Source: an uncultured Oleiphilus sp. (GTDB taxonomy: Bacteria; Pseudomonadota; Gammaproteobacteria; Pseudomonadales; Oleiphilaceae). From it: a stretch of DNA of 64,000 bases. Location of the stretch: the NCBI GenBank assembly GCA_913020045.1, contig CAJWBE010000004.1, positions 1 to 64,000 on the forward strand. The letters are read 5' to 3'. Numbering within the stretch: the first letter of the stretch is position 1; every line of letters begins with the position of its first letter. Under the pieces are notes generated by a model. It was not told the DNA's origin. It made no database searches and worked only from the letters and a program-made list of their open reading frames with translations. Below, one piece after another: positions 1-8,013 of this stretch. Both the position numbers and the translations under genes were made by a program.

Positions 1-65
1 ACGACATTCTAAAAAAGTGGCAACGATTTCTCGCGGAACAAAGACAGAAAAATTCGAATTCATAG
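1..65 (+). pseudogene. IS3-family transposase orfA, 3' end only
   Basis: Read in the frame starting at base 3, the first bases encode the end of an IS3-type OrfA (DILKKWQRFLAEQRQK...) and stop at TAG 63-65. The A6G heptamer at 11-17 is the usual slippery site where IS3 elements shift -1 to make the OrfAB transposase, and orfB continues in that shifted frame. The rest of orfA lies left of the window, so this is a partial gene rather than proof of decay. Confidence 0.65.
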
Positions 66-904
66 GCCGATATAAAGCTATATCAAGCGTTACCAAGCTG
101 TGCAAACACCTAAACGTGTCACGCAGTGGTTACTATGAATGGTCTCATCGCGAGAAATCCAATCACGCTTTATACGACAAAAAGCTGATGGTAAGCATAC
201 GGCGCATATTCAACCAAAGCAGAGAGACTTATGGCAGTCCAAGAGTGCACCATAAGCTCAAGTTAATGGGCGTTAGCGTTGGTAAGAAACGCGTTGCCAG
301 GCTGATGCGACAAGCAAAACTAGTAGCCAAAATATCTAGGACATACCCTCACAAATGTAAGACAAGAGCGATGTTTCAAATATCTGAGAACTTACGTCTC
401 AAAGACAAAACGACTCATAGTATTAATACCCACTGGTCTAGTGATATTACATACCTGCCTTTTGGAAAACGTTGGTTATATCTGGCCATCGTAATGGACC
501 TTCATTCACGAAAAGTGGTTGGCTGGTCGGTCGGAGCATCCAAAACTACAGCCTTGGTAAAGCGGGCTCTAAAGCTTGCTGTGAAGAAAAGAAAACCTTC
601 GCCTGGGCTGATCCTGCATTCAGACAGAGGATCTGAGTATGGCTCTATTGAGCTGAAGATTTACACAGACCAAAACAACATCGTACGCAGCATGAGTCGC
701 TCTTATACAAGTATCGACAATGCGGAAGTTGAATCGTTTTTTCAGAAGTTCAAAGGAGAGTTTATGATTGGAAAAACATTTGATTCTTTAAAGCAATTAC
801 AGAGACTCATTGCTCAATACGTAAATGGATTTTACAACTCGATCAGAATACACTCGAGTCTCAACTATTTGTCACCCGCGCAATACGAAGCTATTCAGGG
901 GTAA
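17..904 (+). mobile_element. IS3-family transposase OrfB (DDE integrase core)
   Basis: This is the catalytic part of an IS3-family transposase, which cuts and joins the element's ends. An N-terminal HTH-like region (about residues 20-100, with VSRSGYYEW near 36-42) precedes an rve-type integrase core. The catalytic triad is visible as D143 (SSDITYL), D203 (HSDRGSEY) and E239 (NAEVESFF), giving the DD(35)E spacing. At 295 residues it is full length for the family. The GTG at 17 is nominal, because expression is expected by -1 frameshifting from orfA at the A6G run just upstream. No internal stop or frameshift is seen, so the element may be active. Its left end is outside the window. Confidence 0.93.
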
Positions 905-910
905 ACGAAA

Positions 911-931
911 TGTGTCCATTTTTTCGGGTCA
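911..931 (+). repeat. Putative right terminal inverted repeat of the IS3 element
   Basis: Seven bases after the orfB stop lies TGTGTCCATTTTTTCGGGTCA. Read from the outside on the minus strand it begins TGACCCGAAAAAATGGACAC, matching the 5'-TG...CA-3' ends of IS3 elements. The left repeat and the target duplication are not available, so the exact boundary is inferred. Confidence 0.5.
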
Positions 932-976
932 ACTTCCCCCCCTGGAACCGTTAAACACGTTTTAAGTTTCGTAGCA

Positions 977-1210
977 TTAATCACAATAGTCCTGCCAACC
1001 GAGTTTAACCAAAGAAATACCACACATAATTGCCACGATAAAAATGCCCGTGAAAAAGTAAAAAGATATAGGGCTATCTTGAAGGCTATATACACTATTG
1101 CGCCACTCCACTACTTCAAGCGAAATAGCTAAGTATATGTATCTACCTGCAACAAATATGAGACCTAAACCGGTACCTACACGGAGTACTTTTATGTGGA
1201 TTGGTTTCAC
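977..1210 (-). CDS. Hypothetical small membrane protein (77 aa)
   Basis: I do not recognise this short ORF. It reads from a GTG and has two hydrophobic stretches (about residues 8-29 and 48-70) separated by a polar loop, which would suit a two-helix inner-membrane protein. The ribosome-binding site is weak. It lies directly beside an IS end and could be a relic. An overlapping ORF in another minus frame (895-1095) looks less plausible. Confidence 0.35.
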   Translation of the reverse strand: MKPIHIKVLRVGTGLGLIFVAGRYIYLAISLEVVEWRNSVYSLQDSPISFYFFTGIFIVAIMCGISLVKLGWQDYCD

Positions 1211-1657
1211 TTCATTAACCTAACAGTCTAGCGGAATAGTAGGGTTGGCCAAGATATTACGGTTGATACTAACACTTTATTTGGAATTGGGCGTCCGCTT
1301 TAGTCTGAAGATATGGCTGAGCTGTAATCGTACCTTAAACATCTGCTTTTCTCACATTTCTGGTGTAATTATTCAGGCCGATTTTGGCCTGAATATCCTG
1401 ATCCCATAATGAGTATTGGGCGGCAGCTTTGCTGACTTTTAAGTTCTGCAGAATGTATGGTCAGGTTGAAATCAAATTTTGAAATCGTAAGGTCAAATCT
1501 GAGCCGATACATCTAAAGCGTATATAGAAGTCTCGCGTAACTTAACCATACGCGTCTACTCGTGGCCACCTTGAATATTGATCCACACTCAATACCTCCC
1601 TAAAATAAACACACTCGCATCAACCATCAATAACAAACGCGAAAAATAGAAATTATT
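1211..1657. other. Intergenic region of 447 bp, no gene seen
   Basis: No convincing ORF. The one clear structure is a perfect 9-bp inverted repeat at 1371-1394 (ATTCAGGCC, six-base loop, GGCCTGAAT) without a T run. It lies between an IS end and a truncated gene, so it probably includes old insertion debris. Confidence 0.5.
1371..1394. repeat. Perfect 9-bp hairpin
   Basis: ATTCAGGCC and GGCCTGAAT flank the loop GATTTT. No U tract follows, so it is not a standard intrinsic terminator. Its function is unknown. Confidence 0.45.
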
Positions 1658-2518
1658 ATGCTTAAACTTGATAAGCTCAGTGCGGCCCTCAAAGCAAACA
1701 AGACGTTTCAACCTACATTGGTCATTGATCTTGTAAGTCTCGATCATAATATCGGCTTAGCCGACGAACAACTCTCAAACGAGTCACATTTACGCTTAGT
1801 GGTCAAGTCTTTGCCCTCACTAGCCTTAATCGAGCACATAGCTAAACAAAATAACTGCAAGCGATTCATGTGTTTTCACGTGCCTTTTTTAGTGCAAATC
1901 CAAAACGCCTACCCAAACGCCGATATTCTATTTGGCAAGCCAATGCCCGTCGCTGCGTTTGATGCGTTTATTTCATCCCGTTCTTCATCAGAAACTTCAT
2001 CCCATTCTTTAACAAGTGCGTCATCAAATGCTTCGTCACTTTCTACTATACAGTGGCTTATTGACTCACCTAAACGTCTAAAAGAATACGAGGCGACCGC
2101 ACGAGAAAGCCGACAAGTCATTCGCGTCAATCTAGAAATAAACGTTGGATTAAACCGTGGTGGTTTTGAATTAGATGCTAGCTTCGATGATGCACTGAGC
2201 TTTATTGATCAGTCACCGCATCTCAAGTTCTCAGGGCTAATGGGCTATGAGGCGCACGCATCAAAAATGCCTCTCGTATTTGGTGGACTAAAGCGAGAAG
2301 TTGCACGTTGCCTAAAAACATATGAAGCGTTCAAAGCACGCGCATCAAGCTACTCCGATGAAACAACTTGTTTCAATACGGGCGGAAGCACGACATTTAC
2401 GCAGTACGCCCGTCAAGAACGCCAAGGCAGCGAGAACAGCAAAAGCACATGCAACGACATAAGCCTCGGCTCTATTCTGCTTAAACCAAGTGAAAAAAAG
2501 GGGACAGACCACATTTAA
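1658..2518 (+). pseudogene. Truncated alanine racemase-like / D-threonine aldolase-family PLP enzyme
   Basis: The protein matches the N-terminal TIM-barrel part of the fold-type III PLP enzymes related to alanine racemase, D-threonine aldolase and D-serine dehydratase. K50 in LRLVVKSLPSL is the likely PLP lysine, and FGKPMPVAAF and VNLEINVGLNRGGFE are barrel motifs. A serine-rich stretch around residues 107-130 looks like a low-complexity insertion. Intact relatives are roughly 380-420 residues. This one stops at 286, soon after a barrel strand (SLGSILLKPSE), exactly where a GGGGACAGACC repeat begins, and no C-terminal beta domain follows. I take it to be disrupted. The symporter and phosphoesterase downstream may once have worked with it. 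Confidence 0.7.
2493..2517. repeat. A-run plus GGGGACAGACC dispersed-repeat end
   Basis: The stretch AAAAAAAGGGG followed by ACAGACCACATTTA resembles the conserved ends of small repeats linked to REP-associated (Y1) transposases in gammaproteobacteria. It coincides with the premature end of the upstream PLP-enzyme gene. Identification is from memory of the motif; no transposase gene remains. Confidence 0.4.
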
Positions 2519-2722
2519 TTGAGTCGCTTTGACTTTCGAAAACTACCCGAGCGAGAAAACAGGCACCCTTAGCACTACAAATCTATCTTTTATTCAGGAA
2601 CTTTCTAGTCTTTTTATTGTCTTTTATTTTTACGTACTTACGCATCTATTTCAGGTAAATTGGTGCCGTTATATTTGGCTACAAATATCCGTAACGTTTA
2701 ATTCTCCTAGGAGCTGTTTTTC

Positions 2723-4102
2723 ATGTCTTATGCTTTACCTCTCACTATTGTGGTTGTGGCAGTGATTTCTTTATTGTTGGCGCCACGAGCAAAAGCGGTG
2801 AGCGGTTTCTTCGCTGGGGTTTCACCAAGCGGCGAACAGCCCGGTTTGTTGACCTTGATTCTAAGCCAAGTCACTACGTGGATTTTTGCACGCTCCTTAC
2901 TCAATGCGGCAATTTTGGGCTTTTACTACGGCATTTGGGGGACGCTCGCGTATGCAGCGTATTACCTGTCGTTTTTTACGGGCGGCGCCATTATTGATTC
3001 GTTGCGGTTTAAGCATGGCTGCCATAGTGTTCAAGCGTTTTTAAGCGAACGTTTCGGGTCTACAGGGACCAGCTGCTACAACTTTGTGATTGGGCTCCGA
3101 TTGGTGAGTGAGGTGTTCGCCAATATTCTTGTTATCGGGATTCTTTTCGGTGCGGCGGGAAGCGGTTCTTACACCTTAGCGGTAATGGCCTTTGCTGGTA
3201 TTACTTTGTTGTATTCAATGCTTGGCGGGCTTCATGCTTCCTTGCGTACTGACGTTTTTCAGATGGTTGTTTTTATCGCTGTGTTATTGGTGTTGGTAGC
3301 GTCGGTATTAACGGGCGGTTTGGTAAGCGTTGACACTTTGTTTGCGACGCCGTTCGATATTACCGCGCCGGGCCCGATTCTGTTGATTGTTGCTTTGCTC
3401 CAAGTTTGGAGTTATCCAATGCATGACCCTGTCATGATGGATAGGGGCTTTTTGGCGGATCGTGAGACAACACGATTGAGCTTTCTGCATGCCGGTTGGA
3501 TCAGTATTCTTTGTATTATCATTTTCGGTGCGTTTGGTGTGATCGCCGGTACGTTTGCCGCTTCGGGCGAAGCAATGAATATTGTTTTGGAACGTATTTT
3601 AGGTGACGTTCCTATGTTGCTTTTCAATGTTGCTTTGGTCATTTCAGCGATGTCGACATTGGATAGTACTTTGTCTAGTTCGGCCAAGTTGGTGGCGGTG
3701 GATATGAAAGTCATACCTGCAAGTATTCGTAATGGCCGCGCGGTGATGGCGATATTCATGTTGCTTGGCCTAGCGATGGTGTTTTTTGGCAACAAGGATT
3801 TATTTAGCGCTGTCGCGGTGAGTGGCACGGCTTCCATGTACTTGGCGCCGGTTATCTTTTTCTCTTTGTGGGGCGGGCGTCGCGATATTCCGGTGTGGAG
3901 TTACGCTGCGTCGTTTGTGTTTGCTGTGGGTGGCGCGATGCTTTATTTCTTTGAGTCGTCAGGACATACACAGTATCTAGGTGAGGCGCATAAATACACC
4001 AAACTACTATGGATTTGCCTCGCCGTATTGGTGGGAGGGATTGCCTCTTTTGTGATGGGAATTTTGTTGCAGCGAGCACCCGTCGTTGAAGGGCGCGCAT
4101 AA
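2723..4102 (+). CDS. Sodium:solute symporter family protein
   Basis: A 459-residue polytopic membrane protein of the SSS (PutP/PanF-like) family, expected to import an organic solute with Na+. About twelve or thirteen hydrophobic helices run through its length. The conserved core (GIWGTLAYAAYYLSFFTGG near 75, VIGLRLVSEVFANILVIG near 122, and AMSTLDSTLSSSAKLVAVD near 310) is typical. The substrate cannot be read from sequence. AGGAG just upstream supports the ATG at 2723. The next gene begins 5 bp after the stop, so the two form an operon. Confidence 0.88.
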   Translation: MSYALPLTIVVVAVISLLLAPRAKAVSGFFAGVSPSGEQPGLLTLILSQVTTWIFARSLLNAAILGFYYGIWGTLAYAAYYLSFFTGGAIIDSLRFKHGCHSVQAFLSERFGSTGTSCYNFVIGLRLVSEVFANILVIGILFGAAGSGSYTLAVMAFAGITLLYSMLGGLHASLRTDVFQMVVFIAVLLVLVASVLTGGLVSVDTLFATPFDITAPGPILLIVALLQVWSYPMHDPVMMDRGFLADRETTRLSFLHAGWISILCIIIFGAFGVIAGTFAASGEAMNIVLERILGDVPMLLFNVALVISAMSTLDSTLSSSAKLVAVDMKVIPASIRNGRAVMAIFMLLGLAMVFFGNKDLFSAVAVSGTASMYLAPVIFFSLWGGRRDIPVWSYAASFVFAVGGAMLYFFESSGHTQYLGEAHKYTKLLWICLAVLVGGIASFVMGILLQRAPVVEGRA

Positions 4103-4107
4103 AGCTT

Positions 4108-5016
4108 ATGTCGGGTTCTGAGCGAGAGCTGGGTGAGGCGCTAGACCTCGGTGAGCTAACAGGGCCGGTACTGGTCTTCGGTGGGCCGTATAGTAACTTG
4201 CAGGCGACGCTCGCCATGAAGCGAGTTGCAGAGTCGCGAGGCATTCTTGCCAATCATGTGATTTGTACGGGTGATGTGGTTGCTTATTGTGCTCAGCCAG
4301 AAGAGACCGTTTCGACGATTCGCGCATGGGGTATTCATGTTGTTCAGGGCAATTGTGAACAGTCCATTGGTGAGTCGCTTGATGATTGTGGCTGCGGGTT
4401 CGAAGAGGGCAGTGCGTGTTCGATTCTGTCTAATTCTTGGTATCAGTTTACACAGGCGAATGTGAGTGATGACAACAGGCGGTGGATGGCGAATCTACCG
4501 ACTGAGCTGCGGTTTTCTTTTCTCGGCCGACAGTTTTGTTGTATCCACGGCGATGCAGCGCAGAATAATCACTTCGTGTTTGAGTCGACGTCTCTAAAAG
4601 CAAAGGAAGAACAGTGTGCCGATTTGAATACGGATACGGTTATTGGTGGGCATTGTGGTTTGCCGTTTGGCCAGTTTTTGGACGATGAGGTTGATGGTGC
4701 AGGCGAGGGTGCGCATGAGGGCGCGGCGGTGCGCAAGGCATGGCTCAACCCGGGCGTAATCGGTATGCCTGCAAACGATGGGACAGCGTCCGTTTGGTAT
4801 CTCGTTTTGACACCGACTAAAAGAGGTATTGAGGTCAGTTGGCATCGTCTCGATTATGATTACGAGACCACGCAGGCAAAAATGCAAGGTGCTGATTTGC
4901 CGAGTGCTTACCGAGACGCTTTAGCCAATGGCTTGTGGCCGAGCGAAGACGTGCTCCCGCAGGCGGAACGAAGTCTGCGTGGACAGCCGATTAACTTGGC
5001 ACCCATCATTATTTAA
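4108..5016 (+). CDS. Calcineurin-like metallophosphoesterase
   Basis: This 302-residue protein belongs to the YfcE-like metallophosphoesterases. The metal-binding blocks appear in order: GGPYSN near residue 25 (usually GDxHG, so the first block is altered), CTGDVVAYCAQP near 52, QGNCEQ near 80 (GNxE), CIHGDA near 147, and GGHCGLPF near 180, followed by LNPGVIGMP. The substrate is unknown. It starts 5 bp after the symporter stop, which suggests co-translation. The replacement of the first Asp/His block could alter metal binding and is worth noting. Confidence 0.8.
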   Translation: MSGSERELGEALDLGELTGPVLVFGGPYSNLQATLAMKRVAESRGILANHVICTGDVVAYCAQPEETVSTIRAWGIHVVQGNCEQSIGESLDDCGCGFEEGSACSILSNSWYQFTQANVSDDNRRWMANLPTELRFSFLGRQFCCIHGDAAQNNHFVFESTSLKAKEEQCADLNTDTVIGGHCGLPFGQFLDDEVDGAGEGAHEGAAVRKAWLNPGVIGMPANDGTASVWYLVLTPTKRGIEVSWHRLDYDYETTQAKMQGADLPSAYRDALANGLWPSEDVLPQAERSLRGQPINLAPIII

Positions 5017-5059
5017 GCCTGCGTCGATCTTTCCGCTTGAGTTTGGTTATCGCTCAGCA

Positions 5060-5647
5060 CTATTTTTGAAGTTGTTTTTCCATGGCGCTGGCGAGGGCGT
5101 GGCTGCCTTTTTTTCTGAGTTCTTCAATCACTCGTTGCTGGTCTTCTTCTTTTCGGTTTTGGCTCAGTTTGTATTGGCATTGAATCTCGGTTATGTGTAT
5201 GTCGATACCAATAATCGCGTTAAGCATGGCCGGCTGATAGTCCGGGTTCCAAGGCTTCGCATAGCCAGACTCATAGGTGCTGGTCAGCGTTTCGACTATC
5301 TCTTTTAAACGACTTGGATCGTCGAACGTTTGGCATTTTCCATATAGGTGCACCGCTTGATAATTCCACGTTGGCACCCCAGGGTTTTCATACCATGACG
5401 GTGATATATAGTCATGCGGGCCTTGGAGAATAACAAGGACATCCTGCCCATCTAAGTGCTTCACTTGTGAGTTTACACGCGCGAGATGACCAGCGAGCCG
5501 GCCTTTATCTTGGCAGAAGTGGAAGGGCATGTGCGTGGCGACGGGTCGACTATCGCTGATGGACACTAATTGACCAAACGCATTTTCATGAATGAATGAG
5601 CGTATTTCAGTTTGGTCGGTAATGTTGAAGTGCTTTGGAATATGCAT
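5060..5647 (-). CDS. PaiB-like FMN-binding split-barrel protein
   Basis: A 195-residue protein of the PaiB family, FMN-binding split-barrel proteins often annotated as negative transcriptional regulators. Typical signatures are MHIPKHFNITD at the start, ATHMPFHF near 38-45, and the pair GPHDYISPSWYE and VPTWNYQAVHLYG around 77-102. It has no HTH domain, so a direct DNA-binding role is doubtful. Length is normal. The ATG has only a weak ribosome-binding site. Confidence 0.85.
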   Translation of the reverse strand: MHIPKHFNITDQTEIRSFIHENAFGQLVSISDSRPVATHMPFHFCQDKGRLAGHLARVNSQVKHLDGQDVLVILQGPHDYISPSWYENPGVPTWNYQAVHLYGKCQTFDDPSRLKEIVETLTSTYESGYAKPWNPDYQPAMLNAIIGIDIHITEIQCQYKLSQNRKEEDQQRVIEELRKKGSHALASAMEKQLQK

Positions 5648-5708
5648 GGGGTTGCTTACTTTTTTGAGTCTTCTTAGGGTGTTTTAGAAAAAGAGCTTGC
5701 GTCGTTCG

Positions 5709-5954
5709 CTAGCTAAAGCGAACGGTCGTAAAGTGCTTATTCTCCGTTAGCGCATGCATTTTTTGAATTGATTCGATCGGGACAAGTGTCGTGGTGTCGG
5801 CTTGAGTGATCTCAATGCATTCGCGGCGAGCCAAATCAGTTTTGGTATCTAAGGCATGGCCATCGATCTGTTCTCCTGATGATAGTTGCAAGCGCACATG
5901 AAAACGATATAAACATGCAATTTCAACATAGTCATAGTCAACGCAACTAACCAT
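5709..5954 (-). CDS. rof: Rho-binding antiterminator (Rof/YaeO family)
   Basis: The 81-residue protein resembles E. coli Rof (YaeO), an Sm-like fold that binds Rho and inhibits transcription termination. The characteristic start is present (VSCVDYDYVEIACLYRFHVRLQL; family pattern CxxYDxLExAC), followed by the GEQIDGHALDT loop. Size matches the family. GAGG lies upstream of the ATG. It stands alone between the PaiB-like gene and the ODP operon. Confidence 0.82.
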   Translation of the reverse strand: MVSCVDYDYVEIACLYRFHVRLQLSSGEQIDGHALDTKTDLARRECIEITQADTTTLVPIESIQKMHALTENKHFTTVRFS

Positions 5955-6085
5955 TTTTGACCTCGGTCATGAATAACGATTTGGCTAGCGAATAAAAATG
6001 ATTGAGACGCGGCTGAACGAAACGCGGTCGTGACCATGATGAGCGGCGACAGCTAGGTTGCTTCGTTCGTCATTTCTTAAGCTGT

Positions 6086-6823
6086 CTAGCCCCTGTCGAC
6101 GGCAGTTCCTACTTCAAGCTGTTCAAACCAGTCGAGAAAACGCTGAACGTCGTCACCTTTAAATATGCGCCCATGTTGCGGCAGCATCATGTCGATGTCT
6201 AATGCGCGAGCTCTAGCGACCCAGTCATTCTTTGCGGCGTTAGAGGGCATCCAGCGCTCGTGAAACATTTTCATTTTAGGAATATGCTCGTCAAAATTTT
6301 CAACAAACATTGGGCTGTCGGTGGGCTCTATCGCTGCACCAATATCGCCTGAGAACAGTATCTTTGCGGCGGGATCGTAGACATTAAAATTGCCGGACGA
6401 ATGTAGGTAATGAGCGGGGAAAAACTCTAAGGTTAAGCCACCAAGTTCAATCGTACCGCCTTCGTCTGGGATCGCTGCATATTGAATTCGCTTCATGCCG
6501 AAGTGGCGAATAAACCCTTCCCAAAGCCAAGGGCTATGCAGCGTAGCGTCGTCTAACACTTGGTCCCATAAACCTAAAGAGGAAATAATATCCGGGTCCT
6601 GGTGGGAGGCAAATAAGTGCTTAACGTTTTCAAGAGGGACCTCTTTGACGATGGCGCTGAGCATAGGGGCGAAAAGTTCAATACCACCCGGGTCTAACAG
6701 TAGTGCATGCTCGCCATTAACCACCATATATTGGTTCGTATCGATGATCTGATCAGGCTTGTCTGGATCGCGACCAAAGACTATCCAGCGGTGTTTGTCC
6801 GAGTATACTTTTTGTGATTTCAA
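6086..6823 (-). CDS. Diiron oxygen-binding (ODP-like) metallo-beta-lactamase-fold protein
   Basis: The 245 residues form one metallo-beta-lactamase fold of the flavodiiron/ODP branch, without a flavodoxin domain. Likely metal ligands are H74, D76 and D78 (SHQDPDI, replacing HxExDH), H138 or H141 (PAHYLHSSGN), D160 (FSGDIG) and H217 (PQHGRI). Proteins of this type bind O2 at a diiron centre. In Treponema denticola a stand-alone ODP signals oxygen to a chemoreceptor. Here the gene directly follows a chemoreceptor-tip-like gene (30-bp gap), so an oxygen- or redox-sensing role is inferred. A metallo-hydrolase activity is the alternative. Confidence 0.78.
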   Translation of the reverse strand: MKSQKVYSDKHRWIVFGRDPDKPDQIIDTNQYMVVNGEHALLLDPGGIELFAPMLSAIVKEVPLENVKHLFASHQDPDIISSLGLWDQVLDDATLHSPWLWEGFIRHFGMKRIQYAAIPDEGGTIELGGLTLEFFPAHYLHSSGNFNVYDPAAKILFSGDIGAAIEPTDSPMFVENFDEHIPKMKMFHERWMPSNAAKNDWVARARALDIDMMLPQHGRIFKGDDVQRFLDWFEQLEVGTAVDRG

Positions 6824-6853
6824 GGTTCTGCTCGCTTTTTATCGTAATGAGGT

Positions 6854-7468
6854 TTAAGCCGATTTTAGGTTGCGCTGGTTCAAATATGCGGTGGCGGTGT
6901 CTATATGCGTCATAATGAGAGAGATCATGTCTTCAACATTGTTTGCCATATCCAAAAGTGCACCGTAGTGTTCGCCGGTTTTGGGCGCTTCGATTTTTGA
7001 ATTGACAGCGATTACGGCAATGCTTCGAATGTTTTTCTTCATTTCTAGCAGAGAGTCTCGAATATCTCGGTCAAAGGCGAGCAAGTTTGCTCGGTTGGTA
7101 TCAATTCTTAACTGGCGTTTGCCCAAATGCTGCTGCACGGTGAGAGGCACACTGTCTGGCTCGATGGTGAGGCAAGCCTTGTCTAATTGGCCTTCAAACA
7201 ACTCTGTGCGCCAGTCTTCTACCGAATCTTTTGCACTGGTCAGTGTTAGGCTGCTCACCTTATTGGCGAGGGTAATGGCATTGCGCGAAAACTCTTCATA
7301 AAAGCTGGCAAGAATGGCCAAGCCTGCCGCGGTTTGACCGATACGCATGGCAAATGTACGCAAGTTTTTCGAGGATATCGTAAGGCTTCGCGCAATTTGC
7401 TGCGCGTGATGCAGTTCTGCCGAAGCCTTAACGATGGCGATCGTTTGTTGCGTACTGTGATTTTCCAT
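6854..7468 (-). CDS. Chemoreceptor-tip-like helical signalling protein
   Basis: This 204-residue, largely helical cytoplasmic protein has no membrane segment. Residues about 146-178 (IRSIAVIAVNSKIEAPKTGE...) resemble the hairpin tip of methyl-accepting chemotaxis proteins ([11 protein letters not shown]), and residues 33-70 look like a related helix. It is far shorter than a full receptor. Its ATG follows the stop of the universal stress gene without a gap, and the ODP gene follows, so the three are one operon. I infer a soluble adaptor or receptor for the ODP protein; no close named family is recognised. Confidence 0.6.
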   Translation of the reverse strand: MENHSTQQTIAIVKASAELHHAQQIARSLTISSKNLRTFAMRIGQTAAGLAILASFYEEFSRNAITLANKVSSLTLTSAKDSVEDWRTELFEGQLDKACLTIEPDSVPLTVQQHLGKRQLRIDTNRANLLAFDRDIRDSLLEMKKNIRSIAVIAVNSKIEAPKTGEHYGALLDMANNVEDMISLIMTHIDTATAYLNQRNLKSA

Positions 7469-7915
7469 TTATGACTTGGGTGTCCGCACCAGTAAAACGT
7501 CGCATTTAGACAAGTTAAGGATTTTGTGCGCGGTTGAGCCGAGCAGGATTTCTAGGCCTCGTCTGCTGTGACTGCCAGCAATAATCAGATCTGAATTATT
7601 AGAATCGGCCAACTCCAGAATAGCTTGAGCCGGCGAGCCAAAACAGACAGTTAGTTTGTTTTCGTCCAGTCCCGATTTCTCGATGAGGGGCTTTAGGTAA
7701 TCGGCACCTGCTTGCGCAAGCTCTTGCTGGTCTATGGCGGGAGGTACTTGCCCCGGAAGGCCTGCCCAGTCGGCGATAATGACATCTAGCACAACGTGAA
7801 CGAGAGAGTATGAAGCGTCAGGGTAGAGTGCTTTTATTTCGGCCCCTTTCGCAAGGACTTGTTCTGTGTTGTGGCTGCATTCTAGTGCGATTAGAATATT
7901 TTTGTAGCTAGACAT
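7469..7915 (-). CDS. Universal stress protein (UspA family)
   Basis: A single UspA domain of 148 residues. YKNILIALECSHNTEQVLAKGAEI opens the fold, and GSHSRRGLEILLGSTAHKIL followed by CDVLLVR gives the GxxG(S)-type nucleotide-binding loop. I place the start at the ATG at 7915 because GAGGAG lies six bases upstream. The longer reading from 7939 adds eight residues with no such site. It is the first gene of the operon with the chemoreceptor-tip-like and ODP-like genes, which points to a stress or oxygen response. Confidence 0.9.
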   Translation of the reverse strand: MSSYKNILIALECSHNTEQVLAKGAEIKALYPDASYSLVHVVLDVIIADWAGLPGQVPPAIDQQELAQAGADYLKPLIEKSGLDENKLTVCFGSPAQAILELADSNNSDLIIAGSHSRRGLEILLGSTAHKILNLSKCDVLLVRTPKS

Positions 7916-8013
7916 AGTTGGCTCCTCAATGAATAACAATTGTCCATTTTATTCTAGCTCTGAACCGCCCTCTGGAGTTGACCTGAATCAAACATCGTGG
8001 CGTAACCATTTCG

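Noticed and set aside
895-1095. 66-residue minus-strand ORF at the IS end
   Set aside because: It runs into the IS terminal repeat and overlaps a more plausible membrane ORF in another frame.
2529-2765. 78-residue plus-strand ORF before the symporter
   Set aside because: Low-complexity aromatic sequence, no ribosome-binding site, and it overlaps the well-supported symporter start.
3412-3837. 141-residue antisense ORF in the symporter gene
   Set aside because: Shadow of a GC-biased membrane protein gene, with no recognisable domain.
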